Translations under genes and position numbers: made by a program
From: Diphasiastrum complanatum
Lineage: Eukaryota > Streptophyta > Lycopodiopsida > Lycopodiales > Lycopodiaceae
NCBI GenBank assembly: GCA_029204225.1
Contig: CM055105.1
Coordinates: 48,929,688-48,993,687, forward strand
Reading direction: 5' to 3'
DNA: 64,000 nucleotides
The notes under the pieces: model-generated
Told to the model about the DNA's origin: nothing
The model's database searches: none
Seen by the model: only the letters and a program-made list of their open reading frames with translations
Shown here: one piece after another, positions 31,208-43,869 of the stretch
Layout of the letters: each line of letters opens with the position of its first letter
Position numbering within the stretch: the stretch's first letter is position 1

Positions 31208-32560
31208 TTGACTATTCCTATTGAAGGTCCTAGCTCGTCCACTTCAGACGAACAACTTATCAACAACGAATCCGAAGAAGATGATATTGCAGCTCAACAA
31301 CTACAACATGATGAAAATAATCAACTTCGCTCATTTCCCAGAAGATCGACAAGAGAACGCAAACCACCTATAAGGTATATCAACGAGTCTGTAGCCTACG
31401 TTGTTCAAGAGCCGACTACTATCGAAGAGGCACGCAGTCAATCCGATTTTTATCTTTGGAAGGAAGCTATGGATAAAGAGTATTAATCTCTTATCAAGAA
31501 CCAAACTTGGACCATTGTCGAATTACTTGCCAGTAGGAATGTAGTAGATTGGAAAAGGATATTCAAAATCAAATACAAGGAAGATGGAAGCATCGATCGA
31601 AGAAAATCTCGACTTGTCGTGAGAGGATTTTCTTAGGTACATAATGTCGACTACACTGAGACTTTCAGTCCAATAGTTAAACATTCTTCAATCATACTTC
31701 TATTGTCATTTGTTGTTGGAGAAGATTTTAAATGGATGTACATACATCATATCTTAATGGAGTTATCGAAGAAGATATTTACATGATGCAACCCGAAGGT
31801 TATAGTATCAAAGACAATTAGAATCATGTATGTAAACTCCACAAAGCACTTTATGGCTTGAAACAATCTTCTCGAGCATGGTTTCAAAGGATCAACACTT
31901 TTCTTATTGATCACGACTATAAACCAAGCACTTCAGATTCTAATGTTTACTTCAAGTTGGTGCATCTTCTTTTATTATTATCACTTTGTATGTAGACAAC
32001 ACACTACTTTTCAACAACAATATCGATCTAATAAAAGGAGCTAAAACACTGTTATCTTCAGAATTCGACATGACCGATCTGGGCGAAGCTCATTACTGTC
32101 TAGGTATTAAAATCCATAGAGACAAAAAGCTTAATTTGATTTGTATTACTCAACAAAGATACATTCATAATATGTTGATCAGATATAATCAGATGAATTG
32201 CAAATTAGCTAACTCACTGATGGACCCAGGACTCAGATTGTCAAAGGACCAATGTCCTCAGACGATCGAAGAGAAGGAGCAGATGTGTGAGTATCCTTAT
32301 CATTCGATAATAGGATCTGTTATGTACAAAATGATCTATACTAGACCAGACATAGCTTTTACAATCAGTTCCTTAAGTTAGTTCATGCTAATCCTGGTAA
32401 TACACATTTGAAGTCTCGTATCAAAGTTTTGAGAAATATTACTATGGACTTATGCATTTGCTATGGATCAGCTGACAACGACAAACTCAATATTCTCAGT
32501 GGTTATTCAGATACAAGGTAGGAGATGTAGACACTTGTAAATCCACTATATTCTTCCTCA
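31208..32560 (+). pseudogene. Copia G linker, reverse transcriptase and RNase H part
   Basis: An acidic linker (ESEEDDIAAQQLQHDE) leads to the RRSTRERKPPIRY block, then RT blocks split by stops (QTWTIVELLASRNVVDWKRI, RLVVRGFS, DYTETFSPIVKHSS). The catalytic loop is MYVDNTLLF, that is YVDN instead of YVDD. Connection blocks (AHYCLGIKIHRD, YHSIIGSVMYKMIYTRPDI) run to 32381, and a short RNase H start (VLRNITMDLCICYG) to about 32520. It is inactive. Confidence 0.85.
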
Positions 32561-32563
32561 ACA

Positions 32564-33377
32564 ATGGTCCTATTTTATGAAACAATCACAATTAAACAGA
32601 GGAGAGACAAATATCTATTTAAAAAAGTTGAAACATATCATCAAGCATTGGCTGACTTTGAGGACAAGTTTGATCGATTCAAAGGAACGACATCGTCTGA
32701 GTTGGCAAAGGAAAAATCCATAATAAAAGAATATGAAAAAGTCGCTGCTCAGGTCTTGGAGACAACCCCCCATATTCAAGTGACGCTAATGCCACTCTTC
32801 TCACCACTGCAACAAGATCAGAGTGAAATGGATACATGCATGAATCAAGGGGCAGAAGCAAAAGCAACCACAACTTTTCAAGCTATGGATGCAGGGCCAT
32901 CAGAAACCGGTCACCATTGAGGAGGAGATACATAAATTCTTAAAGCAACATCCGTATAAATCCTCAAGGGGTGGCTAGGTTATTAAATTCAAGACTTCAG
33001 AGATTGAAGTCAGAAAGGAATTGGATAAGGTACCCGCATTGGGTGAGCAACCACCATGGCATACGATTGTTTTTGAAAAGACTCCAGACTCAATTAGGAG
33101 TTATATGATGAGCCCTCACCAGCTTTGGGTGGATTCGTACTATGTTCAGATGCTGCGTAGGAATAAGTGGAAAGATTTGGGTGTACCAATGGATAAAATC
33201 ACCATCCATACTCCAAATTGGCCCATAATCTATCAACCATTTAGTTGGTTGATAGCAGTAAATTTCAACCGGGCCATTCAAGTGTACCAAAAATGGTCCA
33301 ATTATATAAGAGGTGATTTGAGAGTGGTCCAATCATTGAGCTTTGTTTCCATCTATGTTGGATCTCGATCCACTTGA
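32564..33377 (+). CDS. Unrecognised pair of open frames
   Basis: Two plus-strand frames, 32564-32920 (helical, with KKVETYHQALADFEDKF) and 33021-33377 (MDKVPALGEQPPWHT, then HQLWVDSYYVQMLRRNKWKD). They are linked by an open stretch with a stop (about 32979). The second is rich in Trp and Tyr and looks like a folded domain. I do not recognise either. They sit between two copia remnants and may be an accessory frame of an unrecognised element. Confidence 0.3.
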
Positions 33378-33990
33378 TGAGTGTGAGAGAGCTTATAGCT
33401 ATTTTAATTAGTACGAGAGGGCATATGGACCATATCATCTTTAGGGCATCTTTATGTGTTGCCCCACCCAAGCAATTTTCTTGATATCAAGGATAGCTTT
33501 CGAAATGTTACTAGAATATTAGATTTTCATTAAAATAAGTGGAATATACATGGATAAATAAAAAACAGATGTTGGTATGTCTTTAATAAAACTGCAAAGC
33601 ATAATAGTGTATATTAAATATTTTATTGTATTTGTTCAGTACATACGGTCTCATAATGCCTACTTATGATGTGGCATAGAATAGTTGGCTACAATGTATA
33701 TATGTCATCGATGATGTCATCATCATCAGATAGCGATTCATCTCATGATCGCAATAACAAGTATATATTGTTATTGATATTGACAACAATTGCACTTTAT
33801 TTGTTATTTGTTATTTGAATATGATTGTATAATACATTTAATAATTTTTTTATTTGGTGTTCTGTTGCAAACGTATTCTTACAATGACATTTGAATGGAA
33901 TTATGAATTCTAGCAAAAGTATCTTACCTCCATGTGATTTAGAGAAAGAAAAAAAAATTGAGATGTATTATAGAAGAAAGGAGTAGGCAA
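33378..33990. other. AT-rich stretch, no gene seen
   Basis: No coding, LTR or repeat motif recognised. Confidence 0.3.
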
Positions 33991-34760
<770 letters not shown>

Positions 34761-34995
34761 CTCCCTCTTCAACTAGTTTAAGCATAGACTTTGAAAACAC
34801 TCCAAGTAAAGTCCTATGCTTCATGAACAAGTCCTTTCCCAATGATTTGGTAAAGATATCAGCTACACATTCCCTTGAGGACACATGGTGAAGCTCCACC
34901 TCCTTTGCCATGACTTGCTCCCTCACAAACTAATATGCCACCTCAATATGCTTGCTACTAGCATGAAAGATAGGATTGGTTTCCAACCTTTGGGC

Positions 34996-36206
34996 TCATA
35001 AATTGTCACAAAAGATGATTGGGCTCTCTAAAAAATCCAGCAAGTAAAGATCCTTGATCATCCTCTTGATCCATACCATCTCCTTTGTGCAATGTGTAAG
35101 AGCTTTGTACTCGGCCTCACTAGATGACAATGAGATAGTGGCTTGTTTCTTCGACATCCATGATATAGCTCCATCACCTATGAAAATACAATGAGCACTA
35201 ATGGATTTCCTATCCATTTTATCTCCAGCAAAGTTCGAATCTGAAAATCCAAACAAATTAGATGATGATCCCTCATACAATATGCCAAAATCTTGAGTTC
35301 CAATGATGTACCTCAAAACTCGTTTCCCTAGCTTCCAATGCTCTTCACTAGGATCTTGCATGAATTGGCTCAATCTCCCAACACAATAGCTTAGATCTGG
35401 TCTTGTGATGGTTAGATAGATGAGTGAACCAACTAGCTTCCTATAGAGAGTAATGTCCTTGAAGGGTCTTTCATTACCTCTTATAGTTAGCTTTACATTT
35501 GACTCCCTAGTAGGTGTATCACAAGATTTTGCATCTACCATATGAAATCTTTCTAGAATAGAATTAGCATACTTCTCTTGACAAATGTAAGTATATTGAG
35601 AAGATCTAATCACTTCTATTCGTAAAATGTAATGCAATTGACCAAGATCATGCACCTCAAACTCCTTCTTGAGAGCACTCTTGATATCCTCCACATCTTG
35701 ATGTCTCCACCACTCAAGATGATATCATCCACATAGATTAGCAAAATGGTAACATCATTTCCAGCAAACCTATAATAAAGTGAATAGTCATACTCACTCA
35801 TAACAAAGCCTTGAGAGAGTAAAAAAGTGTTAAACTTAGCATACCAACTCCTTGGTGCTTGCTTAAGGCCATATAAGCTCTTTTGTAGAAAACACACATG
35901 ATTTGGCTTTGTAGGTGAAATGTATCTCTTGGGTTGTTCCATGTACACTTCCTCCTAAAGATCGCCATTCAAAAAAGCATTTGTGATATCCAATTGTCAT
36001 AGATCCCATCCATAAAGAGTAGCAAGAGAGATGATGATCAGAATGCTTACCATCTTTGCAACAGGTGCAAAGGTTTCATCATAGTCAATACCATGTTCTT
36101 GAGGATATCCTTTTGCCACCAACCTTGCCTTGTATTTGTTGGTAGATCCATTTGCATCCAATAGCTTTCTTGTCCTTAGGTAGCTCCACCAATCTCCATG
36201 TTTCAT
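34996..36206 (-). pseudogene. Copia C2 reverse transcriptase and RNase H
   Basis: RT begins about 36206 ([35 protein letters not shown]), then MYMEQPKRYISPTKPNHVC and SLYGLKQAPRSWYAKF, with the catalytic ILLIYVDDIILSGGD intact. The connection region (HDLGQLHYILRIEV) and RNase H (FSDSNFAGDKMDRKSIS, SLSSSEAEYKALTHCTKE) follow. Frames break at about 35940 and 35640-35690. It is better preserved than the other copia RTs here. Confidence 0.9.
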
Positions 36207-36590
36207 TCTTCATAAGAGTTGATACTCAAGATCCATTGCTTGGATCCACTCCTCTTTGTTCCTTGCTTCATCTACACATGTAGGTTCATCAAAAGAGGTT
36301 AGAAAAGAAAAGTATGTACCTCCAACAACTTGCTTACCTTTCTCATCATATGTGAGCCTTGAAGGCATTTGTCTTTCCATTGATGTTCTCCTTGGATTTT
36401 GACTTGATGAAGGTCCATCATCATCACCATCTAAAGTAGGATCCTTACATCAACATCAAGAATGTTAGATCCATCCACATCACCATCAATAATGCTTGAA
36501 GATACTTTTGGAATGTTCCCCTCATCAAAAATGACATCTCTACCAATAATCACCTTATTAGTAGAAGGAATGTAAACTTTTAGGCTTTAC

Positions 36591-37010
36591 TCACCTCACT
36601 ATATCCAACAAATATACCTTTCCTTGAATATGGATCCTCCTTGGTGCTATCATCAAGAGTGATATTGACATAGCATGTGCATCCAAAAGTTCTAAGAAAG
36701 TTGACACTCTACCTCCTCTTGAATAGCATCTCAAAAGGTGTCCTTCCATCCAAAATAGCACTCGGCCACCTATTGCACAAGAAATTAGCACACAACAAAG
36801 CTTGATCCCAAAATGGCTTATCAAGGTTAGCACTTAACCTCATGGCTTTGGCACTTTCACATAAAGTACTATTCTTCCTCTCGGCCACTCTATTTTGTTG
36901 TGGGCCTGGGTGTTGTATACTCCCTCTTGAGCCCATGCTCATCACAAAAAGCCTTAAACTTGGTAGATATGTACTCTTCACCATTGTCACTCATTAAGCA
37001 CTTGATCCTT
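36591..37010 (-). pseudogene. Copia C2 integrase C-terminal half
   Basis: The minus strand reads MSDNGEEYIST (second Asp) in one frame and QQNRVAERKNSTLCESAKAM (Glu region) in another, then FWDQALLCANFLCNRWPSAI. The usual NGVAER is NRVAER. A shift between the two kills the frame. Confidence 0.8.
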
Positions 37011-37238
37011 GTGAAAAATGGTTGAACCTAACAACGCATCATACACTTCATCTTTGTTCTTTAGTAGATAGATCCAATAAAATCCACTAAAATCATCAAT
37101 GAAAGTTACATATATCTTAGCTCCACTATTGCTAATTGTAATAATCCCATGAATAGCCGAGTACAATTAAAAAGGCTTTGTAGATCTAGATGTAGATCTA
37201 GCATAAGGTATGTTGAAATATTGGAAAAATCTATCTAA

Positions 37239-37821
37239 TGTTGTAAGTAGGGGTCCTAAAAATGCCAAAGATGAATTGAGCTCTTTTGGCTTAGTAAAGA
37301 CTCATCTTAGAATAAAATATTCAAGCTAGGTAGAAGTAGAAACTCGAGCTACCATAGGAATTGCCATTTGTACTTTGCATACCACATTTAATGCATGAAA
37401 ATACTAGGTGGCACAATTAGACATATTGAGGTGGCTTGAATAAGTCTAGATAGCTTGAGAGGTGGATTCATAACTCCAATTCAACTCAAAGTAGGAGGAG
37501 AGTCCATGGATCTATATATATGTGATGTACTCTCATTGAGAAGATGATGATTTTTGTGTGTAATGCAAATTTGGAGACTAAGCTCTTTGTGCCCTCTCTC
37601 TCTACTCGAGTTTGTACATTCATATTCTCTCTCTAGATGAGAGGCATTTATTGTACTTAGTTTTATATTTTGTTGATAGATCTTGCTTGTAACACAATAA
37701 TATTTCTTGTATGATCAACTTTCCTATTGTCAATCAATGCTAGTTTGATCTTTATGGTATTATTGGGCTTAGGAGATCAAAAGTACATGTGTAGGGCATC
37801 CTACACGTGTTAATTTAAACA
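37239..37821 (+). repeat. Copia D 5' LTR
   Basis: TGTTGTAAGTAGGGG at the left and TAATTTAAACA at the right, followed at once by a primer site and, 750 bases on, by gag. It cuts into the minus-strand copia C2. Confidence 0.85.
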
Positions 37822-37833
37822 TGGTATCAGAGC
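37822..37833 (+). other. Primer binding site of copia D
   Basis: TGGTATCAGAGC directly after the LTR end: initiator tRNA-Met type. Confidence 0.95.
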
Positions 37834-38577
37834 CTACCTAAGATTTACAAGCAAATCTAATCAAAAAGTTTGTAAATTTGATCAGATTTCAAGCTAGAAA
37901 TTGTCTAGATTCTACTTCCTAGCTAGTTTGCAGTTTTTTGGTGATTTAGAGCTTCAAACCACTTTGAATGGTTTAGATCAGGTACTGTACGGATTTTCAG
38001 GTGCAAGCACGTGTGAAATCCGCCCATTTTTTGTTTGGTGGTTCTCTCTCACCTTAGATCCAAATTTCATGCAATTTGGCCCACTAGAAAGCTAGAAATG
38101 TGTAGAATCTGATGCAATTTGAATCATACAATTGGATAAGCCAATCAAAAGTTATATGCTTTTGAATAGGTGTAGGTAGGGCACCTAGACCTGTGGCAAA
38201 TCTTGAGTACATGTCATTTATTGCTTGAATGATCACAAAAATCACCCAGAAGTTGACCAATCTCATCTATATGTGATTTAGGCAAAATTTAGAGGGTCTA
38301 GGCAAATTATTTCATACAAATAGATTGTATTTGAGTCAATTTGACATTTTTGGAGTATTTCACACGTGTGAAATTTAGAGAATCATAACTTTTGCCATAC
38401 TTCATCTTTTTTTATGATTCAAATCTTGTTTTAGAGAGATTGTCAAAACTAGTGAGACCTATCTCACAGTTTTTTGCTTAGTCTTACATAGGATTTGGTT
38501 TTTTGCCCTTGATTGGTTCCTATAGTGAAAAGATAAGCAATTTTTTAATCCATCTTTTTTTATTTCCAACATTTTTT

Positions 38578-39880
38578 ATGGCTTCAATGGGTGCCTTTCT
38601 ATTAGAAGCAAGTGAAAGATTGTCAACCTCCAATTATTCAATTTGGAAGGTTAGGATGGAATCTATCTTAACTCTACAAGATGTGATGGATATTGTACTT
38701 GGTATTGAAGAAGAACCATAAATTCCTCAAGAAATTCCAAAGTACAAAAAGAGAGCTAGGATGGCTCTACATTATATTAAAATGAATGTCTCAAATGACA
38801 TCTTAAGAGAAATTGGTGCTTGTACTAATGCCAAAGATGCTTGGGATACTCTCAAGTCCATCTATGAGGCAAAGAATACTTCTAGACTCTAACACTAAGA
38901 AACCAAATTTTTCAAAGTGTACAGAGAAGTGATGAAAGTGCTTCAGCTTATGTAATGAGAGTTAAAGACCTCCATAGAGAATTGTCATGCATAGGAGACT
39001 CCATCAACCAAAATGAACTTGTTCAAGTCATACTTAATGAGTTGAAGGAGGAATATGACAACCTTGTTCAGAGTTATGCCATTAAGGAGGAGCTACCAAG
39101 TTTGGAAGCACTCCAAAGTGTGCTCATTTCTGAAGAATCAAGACAAGAGTATAAACTCTTGAAAATGGAAAGACTGTCTCTCAACATTGATGGTAAAGCC
39201 CTCTTTACCAAAGACAAGCACAAGTCAAGAAGTAAGAATCAACACCAACCCTCTTCAAGCGAGAACAATCTTATTTCCAAGGAGAAAGGAGAAGAGGATG
39301 AGTCCTCTCAAGCTTTCACATCCAAGAAGAAGAAGAAAAACATCGTGTTTCTTTTGTGGCAAGAAGGGGCATTATGCCACCAATTGCTTCAAGAAAAAAG
39401 AGTCAATTCAAGCAAGCCAACATTTCCAATGAAGAGAAGGAAGATGCTCATGCAAGTGATGGAGAGGGGTCTCTTATGGTCTCGAGTTTTTCTTCATCAC
39501 CTTTCAAGAAGGATGGTTCGTGGTACATCGACGGTGGAGCTTCCTCACATATGTGTAGCTCCAAGCATTCTTTTTCATCCATGACACCTTATGAAGGAGC
39601 CAAGAAGTCCATCTACACAACAAATGATCATGAGTGTGCTATTGAAGGCATAGGGACCATTCCCTTAAAGCTTTCATATCAAAAGGTCTTTTTCTGTCTA
39701 AAGTACTTTTTGTTCCTAAGTTAACAAGAAATCTTATTAGTGTTGGGCAATTGCTTGATAGTGGACTAGATGTGAATTTCAATGTTGATACATGTACAAT
39801 CAAGAAGCATGATGAGATCCTTGCATTTGGGTCTAGATATGGTGGAATCTACAAGCTTGATCCCCAAAGAGTATGCTAAC
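38578..39880 (+). pseudogene. Copia D gag and protease
   Basis: Gag starts MASMGAFLLEASERLSTSNY, followed by SIWKVRMESILTLQDVMDIV. It has a stop at 38719 and one near 38890, then continues (MRVKDLHRELSCIGDSINQN, SYAIKEELPSLEALQSVLIS). The zinc knuckle is a perfect CCHC in another frame (CFFCGKKGHYATNC, about 39350). The protease follows (SWYIDGGASSHMCSSKHSF, with DSGA changed to DGGA) and its tail (TRNLISVGQLLDSGL) runs to about 39870. There is no integrase or RT: the copia sequence ends at 39875-39880. Confidence 0.9.
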
Positions 39881-40657
39881 AACGTAGATATCGCACTTGT
39901 GCACGAGGGAGAACAAACGAAACAAAACTAACACTAAAGGTCGCGCAGGTATCTACTGAATATCGCACTTGTGCGCAAGAAGGTATCGTTGCAAAAAATG
40001 GACAACAATTCGCACGCACAAGAGCGATATGCCATGAATTTTGAGAAAGAAAAAAGTAAAAAATTAATCGGGGTTCGTGCCTTTTATATTGAATTTTCAC
40101 ACGTGTGTCAACAGTCAATGGAATAGTGACTAAATCCGAGATGGCCAAAGGGCTACTGGGTCTCATGAGAGTCTACTGGACTGACCTCCTAAAAAGTAGA
40201 AATGGTTGACCGGTCAACATGACACGTGTCATATGTTCACTGGGACACTTGGTCCAATGCATGAGTGACACTTGTCGATGGGTCAACAGGACATGTGTCA
40301 TATGCTCATTGGGACACTTGGTCCAATGCATGAGTGACACATGTCAGTCTGTCCACCTACTAGCTTGCCTATGTGTCAGGGTACTGCCAAGTGGCAAGTG
40401 TCGACTGTGCATGGAGTTTGTCATGTGTCAACGTTAGGATGTGTCAGGGTTAAGGGGTGTTTTGGGATATAGTGTGAGCCTGGTCAGACATTCCTCATTA
40501 TGGTATTCCTATGCAGCTATGGTTGGGAGGAGACTTGCAGCAAAGCTCTCATGTTTGCCTGTTGATCTATGTACATTTGCTTGAGATTAATAAAGTGACG
40601 GATTTGTTGGATAATTCTGTGTATTTATTTAGGATTTGTGAGCTTGTGTGCAATATT
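39881..40657. other. Stretch between copia D and a gypsy gag, probably LTR
   Basis: Two TATCGCACTTGTGC words (39888 and 39961) open the segment. It ends at a primer-like TGGTATCAAAGC (40658-40669) five bases after a CA, so its right part is probably the LTR of the following gypsy element. Confidence 0.4.
40213..40350. repeat. 69-bp tandem repeat, two copies
   Basis: Copies begin at 40213 and 40282 (GGTCAACA). They share CTGGGACACTTGGTCCAATG-type and CATGAGTGACAC blocks. Short ACACGTGTC-type words recur in and around it. Confidence 0.9.
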
Positions 40658-41037
40658 TGGTATCAAAGCATTTGCTTTCAAGACTTGTGCGGGATTTGGC
40701 ATCTTCAGTTAGGGTTTGGAGCATTCTTGGAGAGCCAGCGCCCTACTGTAGGTGATCAGTTGGCAATTTGGAGCCCATAAGATAACAGATGGAAGTCTTA
40801 TGGTGGATTTCTGATCTTCTGGTAGCCTTTGAGCATTTGCTACTATGCGGCTTGATTGTTCTCTTCACTTTTGTGAAAATCCAGCCCACATAGGATTTGT
40901 GAATCTGTTTGTAACTTCTTCAATACTCGGTATTTTTCATATCTGATAGTTGCAATAAGTTTCTAGTGGTAGGTCGCTAGTAGAGCAGGGCAACCTATCT
41001 GTGTAGTGATTTGAGGTGATGAGAGCTTGGTTTTGTT

Positions 41038-42155
41038 TTGTTTATGCTATCTATTTTTTCTACTATGGCATCCACAAGCAACACCAGTCAAGATTCACAG
41101 AGATTAGATGTTGTATGTTCCAAGGTGGATGCTATCAAAGCTACTCTTAAGCTGATTTTGGAGCAACTCAAAGGTAAAGGGGCTAGTGTTCCTAAGAGAG
41201 TCAGTGGTACAACTATGGAAGCAAAAGGACATTGTCAATGGGCCATGAAGCTGAGTTGGGGTTTCGAAAGAGAAAGCTACCTACTATCAAAGATTTAAAA
41301 CCTCCGAAGTTCACTGGAGCAGTATCTATGAGAACTACTGATGCCGTTGATAATTGGTTGCAAAAGTGGGAGAAAGCATTCTAGATGTGTGGCATAGACG
41401 ATGAAACTGAGATGATTGGTGAAGCCACATATCATTTTCAAGAGTCGGCACAAAGGTGGTGGAAAAGGATGACCTAGTTCCAACCACATGGGAGGCATTC
41501 TAGCAAATGTTTGCGCAAAACCGGGTGCCTATGGATGAAGACAACAGAGCCATGCAACAATGGTCTTATTTGAGACAAGGTAACTTGAGTGTTTAGGATT
41601 ATGCAGACAAGTACTGAGAGGCTTTGTTACGCATTCCTCGGGAAGTTCCTATGTACATGCAAATATTTCACTTTGTGGAGGGACTTCGAGAGAGTATTCG
41701 CCCTTTCGTGCGAAAGGAGCAATCTCATGATTTTCAAGGAGCCATCCAGATGGCTTTGTATAATGAAGATGGGAAAAGAGGCCCGGATCTTGTTGCGATA
41801 GCTGATACAGGTGGTCAGCAACCTTGGGGACGCAAGGGCAAATGGAATAAAAAGAGAAAGTTTGAAGGCCAAACCAATCAGTGGCAAGTTCGGGGTGACC
41901 AAAAGAAGAAAGGTGCAGGGGCCCCAAAAGGCAAAGGGTTGTATGGGCAGCCCAATGCCCAAAAGGGTCAGCATCCTTCAATGTTGTCGTCTCAGGACCA
42001 AGAACGTGCAAAGAGGGAGAACCTCTCTTTTGGATGTTGGCAGCATAGGTGGAAGGAATGTCCACGAAACTTGATGCGGACCACATATAATTTTCAGGTG
42101 GACCAGATGAACCAGGGTGATGATCCTATGACAGTGGAAGAGATCAAGTAGGATG
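41038..42155 (+). pseudogene. Ty3/gypsy gag
   Basis: Plus strand. After an N-terminal region (TSQDSQRLDVVCSKVDAIKA) come the retrotransposon-gag blocks, read with several stops: LKPPKFTGAV, VDNWLQKWEKAF, AQRWWKRMT, then RIPREVPMYMQIFHFVEGL. A basic stretch follows (GRKGKWNKKRKFEG). The zinc-knuckle region survives only as FGCWQHRWKECP, with the first Cys and spacing lost. A primer-like site lies 370 bases upstream. Protease and pol are absent: the next sequence is on the other strand. Confidence 0.85.
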
Positions 42156-42162
42156 CCAATCC

Positions 42163-43330
42163 AGATGTTCCATGCCTCATGAATGTTTTGGTAGTCTTTG
42201 CGTACTTTGGGACTTTTGCCAGATTCTCTTCTTCATCACTCGCTTCATAGCCCGATGGCACTAAGATTTTTCTTTTATAGTGCGTTCAAGGTGGAAGGGT
42301 CACCATAGGTGCATGTCGGTCTACATAGGCCAAATGCCTCCTGGATATTTGTGGATTTCTCATTGGGCAATCTCGGCATGGATGATTAACTCTGCATTGT
42401 GAACACGAGGGATCAAATGTTGATGGATCCCCTCGATGTGGACATTCAGCATGACGGTGTTTCCCTCCGCATCCATAGCATCTTACCGAGTGCAATATAC
42501 CATCGCCTCTAAGTTGATAGGCATACACTGGTAATAGATTCCCCTTAGGATCTTCCACAAAGTAGACTGGTAGGCTATTATGGTCCTCCATTGAATTCGA
42601 TGACATGCAAGAGGATATTACCAAAACTTCTACCTTGCCACTGTTTGTTGAAGAAACTCGTGATTTAGATGGATCAATCTGACATCCATCCTTCTGGTGA
42701 GCTCCTTGTTGGCTTGATTCTGCTTCTGACCGTTAAACCGCTGGATCTTGTTGTCGACAAGCCTGTTGCTCTGTATTTTGTCCTTTTAACAAGCGCGGAT
42801 TCTTGATTGGACACCTGGTACCTAGATGATCTCCAAAGCAGAAGGTACATTCGTCCTTTTCAAGAAACTTAATAGAGCGAGCATAAGCTTGCTGACAGCT
42901 TGAACTGCAAGGTTCTTGGTCTTCTGCTGCACTTGATCTACTTGACGTTGCTGCACTTTGTTGCCTTGCATGGGGTTTCATTCTTGTTGGATCATTGCTC
43001 ATTGTCGACCTTTGTTCCTCTGATTCCCCATCTGGATAGGGAAAATCTTTCTTCCCGAGCAAGATTTCCATCAAGGCAGCATCCTTACAAAGTTGTGCAA
43101 GCGACGCATAGGATGTTAACTCTTCCATACCAGATCCGATCCTTTTGGGCAGTCCGGCATAGTATTTTGCCATGATGATCTATTGGGGAATCGGGGGATC
43201 ACAATCCTTCACTAGATGATAGATCCGATAGGTGTAGTCTCGGATTGTCTCAGCATGGAAGTTTTTTAATTTCGATAATCCTACAAGGGCGGTCTCCATA
43301 GTTCAGCACTAGAATGTCGCAAAGTAGCTA
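42163..43330 (-). pseudogene. Family X gag with three zinc knuckles
   Basis: The minus-strand frame from about 43300 starts with a retrotransposon-gag segment (AETIRDYTYRIYHLVKDC, then MAKYYAGLPKRIGSGMEEL). It continues through a Ser/Gln-rich spacer to knuckle 1 (CTFCFGDHLGTRC). A second frame (42624-42286) carries knuckles 2 and 3 (CYGCGGKHRHAEC, CSQCRVNHPCRDC). After a stop the tail reads KRKILVPSGYE, then NLAKVPKYAKTTKTF. The tail and both last knuckles are shared with the remnant at 0.9-1.5 kb. Three knuckles is more than the one or two usual in plant gypsy Gag. No protease was recognised. Stops and shifts make it inactive. Confidence 0.6.
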
Positions 43331-43869
43331 GTTGGTGAATTGCTTCAAGGTTTGCTCAATGACTCTGGTGTTCCAACTTTTTTTTTTTTCTGAAGTGGAA
43401 GAAGAAAAAGAAGAGGAGAAAAGAATCAAGAAAAGAGGGATCCATATGGATGTGAACGGAAACAGAAATGGATTTAACAGATAACTGCAATGAAAGTTAC
43501 ACTGTCAAGAGAATATGGAGATGGACAGAAGAGCATGGACATAAGAGTGATGAATGGTTGGTATGGATGGTGGAAACTGATTTTTCTTGGTACTTATCAA
43601 CTTGATCTAAGGTTCATTCACTTGGTTCAGTCCAGGGATGTTGGATCTTGATGGATATTGTGACTGCAACCTAGATTTGACAAGATCTTATCAGTTTCAA
43701 TTGGCTAATAGTGTGATTTTAGCCTCTTTTCTTGGTTCTTTGTGGTTTTTTTTTTTTTTTTGAGATTTCTTCATATCTGAGTGAATCTAACTTTCAACCT
43801 TCCTACAGTAGCGGTATATGGACCATTTCTAGACAATGTGAGATCTGCAAGAGTTCTTGATGGGCAGAT
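43331..43869. other. Stretch between gag and the 152-bp repeats
   Basis: No gene recognised; two T-runs (43379-43390, 43747-43761). Confidence 0.3.

Larger units (their letters stand above)
28993..32560 (+). mobile_element. Ty1/copia element G, heavily decayed
   Basis: Gag, protease, integrase, RT and part of RNase H are in order on the plus strand, with many stops and shifts. The fragment starting at 63477 belongs to the same group (WFLDSGATQHMTS, KFVHLG). The gag also resembles that of copia B at 13255-13567. The 3' end fades at about 32560 without a visible LTR. Confidence 0.85.
34761..37238 (-). mobile_element. Ty1/copia element C2, 3' half
   Basis: A minus-strand copia element from integrase to RNase H, ending at the LTR at 33991-34760. 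Its 5' half is missing: at 37239 the 5' LTR of another copia element, in the opposite orientation, begins. The integrase zone ends near 37200. Confidence 0.85.
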
